Below are positions 45,061 to 57,734 of a stretch of DNA of 64,000 bases, one piece after another. This DNA is from Lamellibrachia satsuma (lineage: Eukaryota > Annelida > Polychaeta > Sabellida > Siboglinidae), in assembly GCA_033239005.1 (NCBI GenBank), contig BSQZ01000103.1:1206001-1270000 (forward strand), written 5' to 3'. How positions within the stretch are numbered: position 1 is the first letter of the stretch; each line of letters opens with the position of its first letter. Made by a program: the position numbers and the translations under genes. Below the pieces are notes generated by a model. That model was given only the letters and a program-made list of their open reading frames with translations. It was not told the DNA's origin and made no database searches.

Positions 45061-45069
45061 TACCCTAAT

Positions 45070-46290
45070 AAAACGCGATGAACGCCGTGCAACATGCATT
45101 CCTGGTTCATTGTTGATCACAGTTCGACGGTTGCATAATTGGGACTTCAATAATATGAACATCTGTATGAGGCACAGGCACCTAACATTGTGCTTCAACA
45201 TAACACATATCATTAGTATCGAGCACTCATGTACACGTTAAGCTCAGTTGATAACGCCTTTGATTTGACATTTTCAACGAACTTCACTGTGCAGTTCGAA
45301 CTAGCAGAAGCACTGGCCAGTGAAATACTAATGTCAAATGGCCTCTTTGCGAAGTGTATCGCCCTCGTATGAGACAGTGGCGGGGTAGCAGAACTAATCG
45401 GAAAATGAAGTACGCCTCGTTCGATTATTTATGTGTCGAGTACGATAAAAAGGCACTTCGTAGATGTTATTTAATATTTATTTCAAACTCCTTAAATTTA
45501 ATTAAAAGTTGTCGTTCGGTTTTAATCAAAACAACCTACGGGTGCTGTTTTGTTCCCGATGACGTAAACAATACTTTCGTCGAAGAAAGCGGAGGAAATT
45601 AACCGACGGTACGTTTCAAACATCTATAGTTTATTTTAATGACATAGAACACCTGGATACACGTGAATCCGACGTGGAGGCCACCGACAGTGGATCGGGC
45701 GGCTTAACTGCGTCATCGTACGCGCCATTTCGCACGCGATGGTCACGCCATGTCGTAAATGACTAGTTCCGTGTAATAATATCGGCAACCAAAAATGAAT
45801 CGGCCAGTTATAACAGTTTTGCTATACAGTCGAGCCAAGGCTGGTTATGCAATGACTTTCATCGATCTGGAGAATTCAGTAATTACTTACCGCGCTGTCA
45901 TGTGACGTAACCAATGTGACCAAATTGACACATTTCTTTTTCGAACCCAAGTGACCGTATTTATTAGTATAAGTGTATATTTCCACACGTAGGTCTGTGC
46001 CACAGTTTAGCCACTACAAATGTATTTGATAGCATTTCACTTATATAGTTGTCCACTTTGCTTATGTTATCTAGAAAACGTTGTAAATCAGAGAAAGTTA
46101 CAATGTGATGACTTCCCAAATCAGTCACAATTTCCAAATTAGACACTTATTAGCACGAAGGGGATTCCGAAAATATACTACGTCCTATATGTTGGCAGCA
46201 ATAGCTGTTTGCAATACTGTTCGAAATGTATATAAAACCGCGACCTTTTTCTCACACCATAGCCATAGAAAACTTTGTACACATTGATGG
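45070..46290. other. Non-coding flank within the direct duplication
   Basis: No gene recognised. Shared in pieces with 58480-59790; the 25-bp minisatellite of copy 2 is absent here. Confidence 0.5.
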
Positions 46291-46292
46291 GA

Positions 46293-46378
46293 AAATTGTT
46301 GGACTCTCGATAAGCCAATGGCTTCCTTGTCCACTTGCCATCTGGAACTTGTTGTTTGGGATGGCAATCTTGTTAAAT
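46293..46378 (+). mobile_element. CR1-like LINE 3' end fragment
   Basis: GTTGGACTCTCGATAAGCCA then the PCPLAIW-type codons and CTTGTTAAAT, the extreme 3' end of the family. Confidence 0.75.
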
Positions 46379-46667
46379 ATTCAAAAATACTGTACCTGAG
46401 TGTAAGAGAGGGTTAAAGTTGTTATTATGTAAAGAAGAATGCTTGCGTGCGTGTGTGTGAGCGTACGTGTGTATGTACGAGCGTGCATGCATGTAGGCAA
46501 CCTATATACGTGTGTAATATACTAGCCGAGTTACCCGACGTTGCACGGGAGAAAAGGCCGCCAGTACAAAAGCTTATGACTCCTCGCACTACACAGAGTT
46601 CTGGTAGGGCAATGCCAATGACAATGACACCCTCATGCTCCCAACATCACGTACAACTGCTAGTTTC

Positions 46668-46850
46668 ACGAAGCGTTCGTACCGTACGAAGGAACTTATG
46701 TGGACGTTTGACGTAGATCACGTGACTCAGTACAATCGCAGATGCATAACGTTGCTGACAGTTGTACATAACAACGAACCCTATTGTTCTGACTTACGTC
46801 ATCTACGTCAAATGTCCACATTGGTTCCTTCGTTATATCGCCACCCGGGG
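46668..46850. mobile_element. Candidate small inverted-repeat element
   Basis: GTACGAAGGAACTTATGTGG at the left and its approximate complement CCACATTGGTTCCTTCGT at the right, with GACGTAGAT and ATCTACGTC inside. Related to 24146 and 53560. Confidence 0.5.
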
Positions 46851-46859
46851 GGGGGTTGA

Positions 46860-47590
46860 ACATTGTATAAGAACCCTGAGCCCCTGGGTGCATCTCCAAA
46901 ATTTCAAATAAACTTGACGGAGAAAAGAGGGAACATACCTATATACATAGTCAAAAGCTACATCCATTCGAAGTCTAAACGAATGTAGGATTTTGGACGG
47001 ATGCTTCTCTTACGGTGAGGGTTCACAAAAATATTGCAAGTGTAAATGAGGGTTTCTGGGATTTTAATTAACTTAGAAATGCCATATGTTCTCAAGTGCG
47101 TTCTGAATAATTGTTTGTCTTTCATGGCGTCATCTCATATGTTCACCAAAAAAATATGATATACATTGCGCATAATGGACAACAACCGATGCGAATCAAT
47201 TTGATTTGCAGTCCGAGTGCAAAAAGTGTTGTAAGTAATTTATCGGAAAAATAACCTCTCTACGACCACTTTTTGGCAGATCGAACAAGGGGTTTCTGAA
47301 ATAAAGGTTCGATCTAACCCTCCTAAATCCGTGTGGTAGTTCCATGTTTTGCCAACTTGCCATACTCATGATTAACGGTGCACATTTTTGTTTTGGCAGA
47401 GTTGGAAAACGAGAAATTATCTCACCATTTGAGTGTTTAAACAATGATGGTTAAGACGTGGGAATTGTAAGAATTTTTACTGGGAAGAAACGGCTGCAAG
47501 GAGAACAGAAAATTAGTTAATTCCGAGAAAAAAACGTGGTATTGAAATTGGTTTTATTTGGCATAATTAAATAAAATAGTAGTAAAAAAC
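46860..47590. other. Non-coding, within direct duplication
   Basis: Shared with 62250-63000 of copy 2 (GAATGTAGGATTTTGG, TTATCGGAAAA.TA(A)CCT). No coding potential seen. Confidence 0.5.
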
Positions 47591-47594
47591 AAGG

Positions 47595-48060
47595 TTGTGT
47601 TTTGTCTCCTGATCTCCATTCCATATACATTAAAATCATAAATGTAGGTGGATGCAACAATAATTTAAGATTCATAGACGACACAGTGCTGATCGCAGAC
47701 AATGAAACAGATGGGACGTTGAAGACAGCTATGAAGGAAAGTGACAAAAAATGCCTGTCTCTAAATAGAAAGAAAAAGGAAACCATGCTCATCATATCAA
47801 GAGACGAATTGGCCAGGCCAAAGCAGCTTTACAGAACATGAAAAGCATTTTATTTAAAAAAAGTGTGCCACTTGAAGTAAAAAAAAACGTTTTCTGCAAT
47901 GCGCCGTAGAGACCATACCGCTTCGAGGATGTAAATCATACGAATGGCTAAACAATTAGAAAAGAACATAAAAGCAACATAAATGTGGTTTTTGAGACGA
48001 ATGCTTAGAGTATCGTGGACAGAAAAGAAAAGCAAGGAAAACATTTTAACAAGTTTGAAA
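47595..48060 (+). mobile_element. RTE-like LINE RT fragment
   Basis: Reads KIINVGGCNNNLRFIDDTVL and KKCLSLNRKKKETMLI, the RT active-site strand (IDD in place of ADD) and following block, then RRMLRVSWT-like text near 47995. Matching fragment at 63050. Confidence 0.7.
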
Positions 48061-48062
48061 TA

Positions 48063-48610
48063 ACCACAACTACAAGTTCCATTTGGCAAGTGGACAAGGA
48101 AGCCATTGGCTTATCGAGAGTCCAAAATTTGTTCATCTACGTATAGCACGCCCTGATCAAATATCTTTAATTTTTATGTTTAAGCAAATTCACACTGCTA
48201 GTACTAGTACAATATTTTTTTCAATTTGTTCCATTCATTTATTACCTTCTGTGAGAATAAGTCTTTCTCGTATCCAACCTACACTAATCTTTAACTAATG
48301 CTGCTTTGTGTCCTCTAGTTCTACTGCCTTCTTTAAGTTTGAAGAACATATTCTTTTCACTCTCCTCATAACCGTTCACTATTTTATTCACTTCTATTTG
48401 ATCTTCTCTAAATATCCTGGTCTATACTGTTTTCATAACTGAGGTCTCACAGTTCTGGAATCAGCTTAGTTGCTCTTTGTCGTATTCTTTCTAGCTTTTA
48501 TATTTCTTCCTGACGACATGGCCTCCTTGCTTGCATATATTACGATATTGCCTCCACGTTCGCATATAATATTCCAAAAGAAGCCTAACCATTGCTTTGT
48601 GCAGGGGTTC
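48063..48610 (-). mobile_element. CR1-like LINE 3' fragment, minus strand
   Basis: Complement of the LINE tail from the PCPLA-type codons (48090) through the RRATK-type block (48470) towards CIQAW-like text near 48540. Confidence 0.75.
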
Positions 48611-48619
48611 AAAATAGTT

Positions 48620-48810
<191 letters not shown>

Positions 48811-48941
48811 TTTTTCCACTACTCCCTGTCGGCAGCTTTTTCTCCAGTTTTGTTTCTCCCGAAGAACTGTCTGTTTTAAAAAAGCGAATGTTATGATCGT
48901 GGATGCAATGCAATGTAATAATTTTAGCAAGAATGCAGGAC

Positions 48942-49318
48942 GAATTACGTATATATCTGGAGATACAACTTGTTATGATATAGGATTGAAGTGATTTGAA
49001 CGAGACTAAAAGCAACATGCATTTTATACAAGCTTAACACATTAGTTTACTTATCCAGTGCACACCGTAACATCGTAACAACATTGTACATGATATTTTG
49101 AGAGCCTTTCACTTTAATTCTGCTTGGGTTGCGCCAACTACGAAGCCCGGCTGATAGCCGACGTGTTCGCTAACTATTGTCGCGATGCCAGACCGTCCCG
49201 CAGCTGCAAGACTCCGTGCAGCTTTGTCCTGGGAAGAATAGACGAACTGGTAATCACTTGTTGAATATGTTGTTGCTGCGCAATCAATCAATTGTCAAGT
49301 TGCCTGTCACATCTGCTT
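48942..49318 (+). pseudogene. Relic of an A-type exon 2 and its flanks
   Basis: 48942-49318 matches 520-920 around gene A exon 2. The exon part (49128-49249) reads NYEARLIADVFANYCRDARP, then a scrambled stretch caused by a 1-nt and an 11-nt deletion, then LGRIDEL. The acceptor AG of gene A is GG here. No other A-type exon follows; (GA)n and the gene D remnant do. Confidence 0.8.
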
Positions 49319-49326
49319 GTAACATC

Positions 49327-49327
<1 letters not shown>

Positions 49328-49423
<96 letters not shown>
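49328..49423. repeat. (GA)n microsatellite
   Basis: About 47 GA units at the junction between the A-type relic and the gene D end. Confidence 0.95.
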
Positions 49424-49425
<2 letters not shown>

Positions 49426-49497
49426 TGCGTGCGTCCGTGCAGGTGTGCGCGTGCGTGCGTGCGTGCGTGCGTGTGTATTCCGTGACAGCTTGATATT

Positions 49498-49976
<479 letters not shown>

Positions 49977-50745
49977 GCTTCATCACCTTTCTTTTTTTGA
50001 AATATTTCGTTGCAATGCTGATCGGCGTCAAAGCTAATAACTTACAAGTACAACTGACATGCATTTTACTTACTTCGTGCATATTCCTTCATATACAATA
50101 TGCCTAGTCTCATCAAAAAGCAGACGAAATGAACTCCAAATAATGGATTACGAGTAAATTTATTGCGAAATATTGGCCGTAGCCGCAACAGTCGTGTCAA
50201 GTGTTGGAAATTAGCATCGGGAAAGGGGGACTGCGTTGACACCATGAATAGAACCTTTTTTATTAGAGGCGAAGGTTGTAAACTTCGAAACACTTGACAA
50301 GATGTCTGCTGTGGAGAAGGTGATGACTTCTCAATACCCAAGTGGCGCCACCCAACAATCCGGTTCCTCGAACGTAGTTTCTGTTTTTGTTTACAATGAT
50401 TGTGACGATGGGCTTACAATAGTCCCGCGACTGTTTTGTCTTGCGCGCCAGACAATCGTGTATTTCTGTTAGCATGCATTCAGTCGTCTCCGAAAATATT
50501 CTCCCTGTGAGCTTGATTCACTAGCTCCCCTCCATCAAAGTTCGTCCAACATCCATATTTTGTCGCGACAAATATTGTTAACATAAATATTAATAAAGAC
50601 AACAACTACTGAAGCGTTCGTGAGTGCTTGGACCAGATGGTAGTGTGCTGCCACCATGCGGTTAAGTTAGCAAATTTCCACATTTCAGTTATCTGCGATA
50701 GAAGATAGATAGAAGAAAACGAGATATCACAGGCTGGGTACCTAC

Positions 50746-51005
50746 ATAGAACCGGGATGGCGTCACCGTTAGTCGGCATGTTATCAGCGACGAGAAGCGA
50801 GATGACGGAGTAGGAGAGGAGCACACTGATTTCGAGCGAGATCTTCTCGCACGACTCCACCGGCAGAGCGAACACGAACGTCGACACGGAGGACAGGGTT
50901 ACGGCCGGCAGGATCAGATGCACCACATAGTACCCCGGCTTGCGTCGCAATTCGACGGCGCAGAAGATGACAGGCATGGACCCCATTTCGGTTTCGAAGG
51001 TGAAC
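50746..51005 (-). pseudogene. Gene D exon 6 (TM1-TM2) with pore substitutions
   Basis: 260 bp, open: VIFCAVELRRKPGYYVVHLI, TM1, ESCEKISLEISVLLSYSV, NGDAIPVL. Donor GTAGGT as in gene C. Leu at 9' here, Glu at 4'. Confidence 0.83.
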
Positions 51006-51266
51006 CTGAAACAATTGTTTAATTTACAATCAATCACAGTTACAGCATAACTGTAATGTTTTACAACCTTGTGTTAATTAAGCTCAACCCTGGCAGAAAT
51101 AATACACGAATTAGTAAAAATAAAGCCATAAACATGACGAGTAATGCAATGACACTTCATAAAGTATTATCAGTTATTGTTTGAAACGCCATTATTGATT
51201 GAAGTGCTATAATTGAGATTGTGTGATGCTTTGTAATTGACACTTTCAATTGAACCGAACTCTGAC

Positions 51267-51545
51267 CTGGAGGCGGTGGCGTTTTCCACGTACCACGCTC
51301 CATTCGACTCCATGTAGTTCATCCTGACCATGTCACTACCCACTTGTAAGTCGACCAAGTTTGTCGGGTACAGCCAGCTGGTGATGTTGATGTAACACGT
51401 CTGAGTGTCAAACGGGAAGTTCGTTAGGTCCACCTTGCAGGTCGTGCGGAACTGGAAGCCGGGCTTCCACTCGACGAGGCCGTCCGCGTGGAACCGGACG
51501 CGGTATTTGTTTTCGGCCAATGCCAGGTCCGCGCCTTCACCGACC
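51267..51545 (-). pseudogene. Gene D exon 5 (Cys-loop)
   Basis: 279 bp, open: VGEGADLALAENKYRVRFHA, TTCKVDLTNFPFDTQTCYIN, ITSWLY, then WYVENATASR. The last part has a new N-glycosylation site (NAT) compared with gene B (KAT). Confidence 0.83.
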
Positions 51546-52099
51546 CTACACAAATCCAAACGAACAGACTTTCTGAAGCCGTGTATGCATTTAAGTCCTT
51601 GTTATTTAGTCTTTAAACTGTTTCTACTTGCAAGTCATGGACATTAACTTGTTTTTATAGTAATCCCTGGTTCTACTTGCATACACATTTATAAACGTGC
51701 AAATGTGCAAGTGGAGTACGTGCAATAGACATTTACACCTCAGTATAGTTATAGGTACAGGTGGGGAAAAGATCATTGCTTCAAATATCAGGGTCTCCCA
51801 TCTTATTTGATGGTCATATGTGTCAGGAAAAAGAATCCGCTTTTTATAAATTGGTGTAAATTCGCACGATGTTTCACTTTTTCGTGAAGTAAAGCTAAAA
51901 GTGTGACTTTGAATAAAATTTTCTATTTTTGGCATAGCGTATATGAGCCAACCATTACTTGCATGTGCGTAGAAGCTTGGCTTGGTAGACTTGGTTGCTT
52001 GACTACTACAGTTGAGGAGCTGGAATCTGTCACACCAGCTCGTCCAGCACAGCACGAGCGTGAAGTGAGAACAGAGCTATCATGAATGAAAACACCGCC

Positions 52100-53240
52100 A
52101 TTGAGTAGATGATAAATCGAGACCAGATCTGTAAAAACTTAGTGGGTCTCCCGATTTTAGCACAATAAAAATAAAGAATGGCTGCAGAATGTATGGATTT
52201 TACCCAGCTGTTTTGAGATATTCTCAGACGGCAAACTGCCAACAAACAGTGATGCTTTAAAAGCCACCTCATCTCTTTCAACTGAAACGGTGCATATAGT
52301 CGATGCACTTGGAAGTGGACCAACAGTAGGTACCTATATGACACTTTGGGAAGAAAATGGATAAACGAACATTGCATTGATAACGACTCAATTGTCACTG
52401 GCCAGGTGCACCGTGTGCAGAATCTGCAGACAAGTAGCCATTATCAATGGCGATATCCCCCTGTTTCCCCCAGGTTTTGAATATGACTCGTTGTGTCTAA
52501 AACATATGATTAGATAGTTATATCATGATTGTAACCCTATAATTGATTAAATTATACGAACCATTGATTGTTGTACTCGAGAAAAGTCGAACTTTTTTAG
52601 CCTCAGTTCACAACAACAGTGAACATTCACGCGGAATATTCACAAATTAAAGCTAATTGTATTTCCTATCTCTTCACACAAATGGTCATCAATAGTGTGG
52701 GATCCCTGGGATCTGTCACGAAGATAAGTGACATTTCCCCCACCCACTAATATTGTTGGTAGATATACTCTATGCAACTTGAAATAGTATAGGCAGGCTT
52801 GCACGAAATGTGAAGACACTATTCCGTTAGTTACTGTTAGTTACTCAAAGGCAAAATTCCAGTGCCCAACGAGCAACACTACTATAACCACTTATAAAAG
52901 CAGCCCCATGTGGAAATGTCACTAAGCCTACATTTGTCCTTCCCATGTACATACGCGATAAAGTCGTTGTCCCATACGCCAGTGAAACATCAAGTTGTTA
53001 ATAATACATCTACGCCGTACAACACTATTTTCCCGACATATACATTAGTATCATTCAATATAGTATGTTTGTTGTCACTGCAACATGTGGCCCATCCAGA
53101 AGAAAGGGAGGATGATTATGTGGTTTAGATATTTATCCAAAGATGGATGTTTTTATTATTTTAACTCTGAATCAGTGGGATGACCCGGATCCCTCTATAA
53201 AAATACGCCACCGACGACAGCTACTAGCCTAGCCTTCTAG
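52100..53240. other. Gene D intron 4, left part
   Basis: Matches the gene B intron (reverse complement) in parts, such as CAGTGGGATGA and TTATCCAAAGATGGAT. No additional exon seen. Homologous text also occurs in gene C intron 4 near 39120-39220. Confidence 0.55.
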
Positions 53241-53256
53241 TAAATGGCGTACGTAC

Positions 53257-53366
53257 GAGTTCAAAACGACGACTTCCGGCATCCAAACTGTAGTAGTACT
53301 GACTGTTATCCGTTGGAGGCCGCTGTAATCGGACGGCCGCCATTGCAGAAAAGGATCTCTCCATTG
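53257..53366 (-). pseudogene. Gene D exon 4
   Basis: 110 bp, open: QWRDPFLQWRPSDYSGLQRI and VWMPEVVVLNS. CTAG acceptor, GTACGT donor. Retains the Gln codon that is a stop in gene B. Confidence 0.82.
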
Positions 53367-53559
53367 CTAGGTAGAAACGGTTACACGGTTACACGAAGCA
53401 GCACATTTAAATAAAACCGCCATTTTAAAAACAATATATAATCTGTTATTTGTTTATGATAAATCTTGGACGCATTACAACTTATCGCATATCATTGAGA
53501 CATGCACTCTCGTACGAAATATTTTTTTTGCGGCGCGTTTACTTAACAGGGTACCGTAC

Positions 53560-53712
53560 GAAAGAATCTATGTGGACATTTGACGTGGGTTACGTAACTC
53601 GAAACAATAATAGAAAACACACATACAGTTTCGAGCAATTGTACATAACTACGAATAACCCTCCGTACATACGGTACGACGGCGTTGTGAAACCAGCCAC
53701 AGGGGCTACCGT
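53560..53712. mobile_element. Candidate small inverted-repeat element (copy in right arm)
   Basis: Counterpart of 24146-24290 on the other strand, with GTACGAAAGAATCTATGTGG and ACGAATAACCCTCC. Confidence 0.4.
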
Positions 53713-54056
53713 ATAACTTTATTGATTACAAACTGCATATTCCTGTGTATTCCTGTAGACGTTTGACATTTTTATCCCCATCCCCGTGGACATTTCGATT
53801 TTTGTTATATCTCCGAGCACGCCTGCAAAACCTCAAACACTTTAAACTGGCTGATTTGGGAAACAAACAAACAAACAAACAAACAAACACAGGTACCAAC
53901 TGTTTATCTATGTAATAGAATAGACGCAATCAGGCACACAAACATCTATGTGCAAACCAGAAAAGCTAGAAGGACTGAGTTTGTAGGTTATTTACGTTAA
54001 ACGCATCTGTATCTCGTGTACATGGAAAACTGCAATGAAAGCAAAATATATTTTAC

Positions 54057-54101
54057 CATGAACAGCCAACCAAATGTCTCAAATAATTGGTCCTTTGCAT
54101 T
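54057..54101 (-). pseudogene. Gene D exon 3
   Basis: 45 bp: NAKDQLFETFGWLFM. Acceptor TTTCAG, donor GTAAAA. Confidence 0.8.
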
Positions 54102-54512
54102 CTGAAAAGAAAGCATCATTATTATAATCCTGCTACGAGAAATATGAAGCCTAGCCTGAAACTACGGTTGGCTACACAGTTATATTTTCTTGAACGAGGT
54201 TTCATTACTTGCGTGATTCGCTTGAACTGTGTCGACAGCAATGTATTGGACAGTCACATGTGTTAAAAACAATCTGACTATGAGAAACAACCGCGGTGTT
54301 TGTAAAAGTACAAGTTATTCTAGTAAAAGTATCTTACTGGTTTATGTAATATAATTTTATAAATCCTAATTTCTATTTCGTCAAATGGCCGGGGTTCTAA
54401 TGGATTAAGTGCAATTGAGTTATTTTTATCGGAAAAATGTGAAAGAAATGCTCTCATAACGTGAAAACGATTAAGACATTGCTTCATTCACTTTTACAAA
54501 ATACACTGGTAC

Positions 54513-54646
54513 CAGTTTTCCAATCCTGCCCAGAGCAAAATCGGCAGTAATTTTCACGGAGTCTTGTGGTTGCAGCACGGCCCTTGCCTCTCGGCTGTAG
54601 TTAACGAATAGGTCTTTAACCAGGAGATATTCGTAGTTCGTGTAAT
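54513..54646 (-). pseudogene. Gene D exon 2 with mutated acceptor
   Basis: 134 bp: NYEYLLVKDLFVNYSREARA, QPQDSVKITADFALGRIGKL. Gene C has TTTTCCAG before the exon; here it is TTTTCCAA. No nearby in-frame AG was seen upstream. Confidence 0.82.
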
Positions 54647-54720
54647 TTGGAAAACACAATCGACCGACATGTAGAATTACCCCTGAACCAAGATACCGTA
54701 GTAAGTAGTAGTAATGGCGT

Positions 54721-54792
54721 GTTGTTGCTGTTGTTGTTGTTGTTGTTGTTGTTGTAGGTGGTGGTGGTGGTGGTGATGGTGGTAGTGGTGGC
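54721..54792. repeat. (GTT)n and (GGT)n repeats in gene D intron 1
   Basis: Two adjacent trinucleotide runs. Confidence 0.9.
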
Positions 54793-55111
54793 CAGCATCA
54801 GCTGACTTTAATCAAATCGATAATTCTGTTGTAAAACAAGTAATTGACTCACTGCTGAGTTTGGTAACATTTAATGATCCCCACAATTCATTTAAAGGTC
54901 CCTCCTGAATTCATTTAAAGGTCCCTCTTCAATTCGATTTTTGCTCGTCTTATTTAAAGCTATTTTGCGAAAATTCAAACCTACCTAATATCCAACGACG
55001 ATATGCTAGTTCGTTCTTGCTTCTGTTGTATGTAGTGGTTTTTTTAAAGCATCAGACAAACTGTTAAATTATTTAATGCTTCGTCCAGAATTTTTTGGAG
55101 TAAAAGTTGAA

Positions 55112-55190
55112 ACCTTGTTCACTTGCCATCTGGAACTTTTATTTTTGGATGGTAATCTTGCTAAATCTTGTCAAAGTGAAATCTTTCGAT
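55112..55190 (+). mobile_element. CR1-like LINE 3' end fragment
   Basis: TTCACTTGCCATCTGGAACT then TGGTAATCTTGCTAAATCTT, the 3' end of the family. Confidence 0.65.
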
Positions 55191-55334
55191 GCTTAGAACA
55201 AAACTACGCACTTTTTTATTAAACCGACCACTGATATTACTACTGATATCAGTTGAAGATGGAGTTTTAAGACAAATTGCAGACAGACGGTTTCAATAGA
55301 ATATATACCTTCGAATCAAGTTTGATACACTTAC

Positions 55335-55425
55335 CTGCATGAGCTTCTGGCATCATGTAGCAACACATGAATACAGTCGTGAAGACACAACGTGAAAATC
55401 GCGTTGGTACACCGCCGTTCGCCAT
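55335..55425 (-). pseudogene. Gene D exon 1 (signal peptide)
   Basis: MANGGVPTRFSRCVFTTVFM, CCYMMPEAHA, with donor GTAAGT. Nearly identical to gene B exon 1. Confidence 0.8.
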
Positions 55426-55515
55426 ATTCTAGACCAGAGAAACTCGCCTGGGTATTGTAGCACTCTGTAGTCGCGCATGCGATACAAACACCTAATCGAC
55501 GGCGGAGTGAGACAT
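55426..55515 (-). promoter_or_regulatory. Conserved 5' flank/UTR of gene D
   Basis: Minus-strand copy of the block described for B and C. Confidence 0.45.
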
Positions 55516-57734
55516 AAACACATGCCACCGTGTCAGTAAGAGTTCACTTAATTAGTCCATTCCACACCAGCACAATGTACCCGGTGCTGCTTTACCGAGC
55601 AAACTGACGCGAATCAGTGACTTATCGTCTCATGTGTGAGCGGGCCGAGATCTGTTTAATTTGTTCGCCGGTCCGACAACATAATATAGTTCCACCACAA
55701 CAAATGTGGGATGTTTCGACCTACACGTACAGCACAAAACTTTAGAGTATGTCAGTGTTATATGTGCAACGTCTGGTCGTCTTTTATCGATGGCGTGTTT
55801 TGTTTCTGCTGCAGCCCTACTATAACCAGATGTGCATGTTTATATGCGCTCCATCTGGTTTTCCCAACATTCTTATTTTCAAGCATCATAAGGGGTGGCG
55901 TTTCAACTTGAGTGTTTTGCCCGCTTATTCTGTCTTATTTACATTGCATGCGAGGGAAACATAATATATGCCCCCACGTGATCCTGTCAATATGTGTCGG
56001 ACACTGTCCAGAGCTGTTCGCGAATGTACGGAACGGCAAAATCGATACTCATAAACAGGCAACGGTCAAACTATGTTAACAAATTGTAGTTCATTTAACA
56101 CATTTGGGCGATATCAATAAAGTTTGTCAGATTGTAGTGTGCTGCAAAGCCAAGGACTGCAAGCTCATCGCCTGGCTACCATCAGTACTGGTGTAATGTT
56201 TGACCAAAACATGTCGAATATTTGGCCCCAAAGTACATTTTGTAATCCAATGACCTCTTCCGGTACAAAATACACATCCCAAATCGAACCACAACAAAGC
56301 CAAATGAAATACACAAACACAGACGATGGTTATAACCATTAGTATAAAAACTAATTTGTTTCGCAGTCAGTATTTTTCAGATTGGTTTTGGACTGTAGGA
56401 CACACTTAACTAAATTCTATATCAATGTAGGCCTTATATAGGGTCTACATATGTCTGTGTGTGACGGTGTCTGTGTGTGGCATTGTGACATCTCAACCTG
56501 GGGCGTGATCGTTCAACTGCTAACTGTGCATTTGTCACATTATTTACCGCTCGATGATTAATGCATAGCCAGCCCTGAGTTCAACACAAAAGCCAGTTCG
56601 CTGCAATTGGCGACGCAGTCTGGTTAAGCGGTATTGTTGAACGAGACGGTGGATTAGCGTTGAAACGATCGGGAGTTCACTCAAGGGTGACAGGTTCGTT
56701 ACAAGCGCAAGAGCGTATAATAGCACTAAACTGTGTTTGCCCTTTGATACTAAACATAGACTGTGCAAACCATGATGTATTCCTACATTGTCATTTGGAA
56801 TTATGACAAGCACGTATTTCCGATATGAAAACCAACTGCATAAAATTTACCCTATATATATATATTTACATCTCGCCAGTTCAAAATGTTTACAGTAATT
56901 TCGTTACTACCTTAACCATTATTTAAAAACAAAACTGATAACATAAACCAATGGTGGACCTTAACAAAAACACTCAAAACAACTAGTCGGATGTTACACA
57001 AAAGTTTTCACACTCACGCATGCACGCATGCACGCAGGCAAGCACGCACCCTTACACTGATGTGTGGTTTAGGGCACACTAGTCTCGTTTGCCGCCATGT
57101 TGATGTTATGCAAATTTGCCCATAATTACCCATAAATTCTCACTTTTGCGCCCCAACGACACACTGTCCGCTATCACATTTCACACATAAACACATTTGC
57201 AAGTAAAACAGAGAGAACAAACGATAACACATTTACATATGGTATTTATGAGTTCGCTTAGTCATAAAATGTGTCAGCTTGTTAAGTACCCGTGATAATT
57301 CACTATGCTCCGATAATCCTTCGTATTTTAAGGGTAGCTGGTACGTTTTGTTGAGGCCCCTACTGTTGCGAAATGTATGAAATAAGCGTTATGAGGCAAC
57401 ATTAGTGAACCGTCGCCTATTTCGCAGTCATTTAGTACTGAAACAGAGGTTGGCACCCGCTGTTTTGGGGTATGCACTTTGCATATATGTTCAAACATAC
57501 ATATACATATTGAGAGAACGCAGATAGGGAGAGAGAGGGAGAGACGACTATTGCATAAATTGACGAGGTCACCAGCATTAGTGTCCACTGATAAAGGTCC
57601 TTCAATATTATGCCATCTCATTAAAACATGAATGACTGTACTTTGGAAGTAATATTTTCGAGTTTAGGTATTAGTCAATGTTTAAATTTTGCCATGATCA
57701 CCAATATGCATAGAACCTACAATTATTATATCAA

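Larger units (their letters stand above)
44490..48610 (+). repeat. Direct segmental duplication, copy 1
   Basis: Collinear with 57970-64000 in the same orientation: mariner-like relic, the TCGAACTAGCAGAAGCACTG block, (GT)n, the GAATGTAGGATTTTGG block, RTE-like fragment, and LINE tail. Copy 2 is longer through a minisatellite, a hAT-like element and gene E exon 1. Copy 1 has its own insert at about 46515-46925. Confidence 0.85.
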
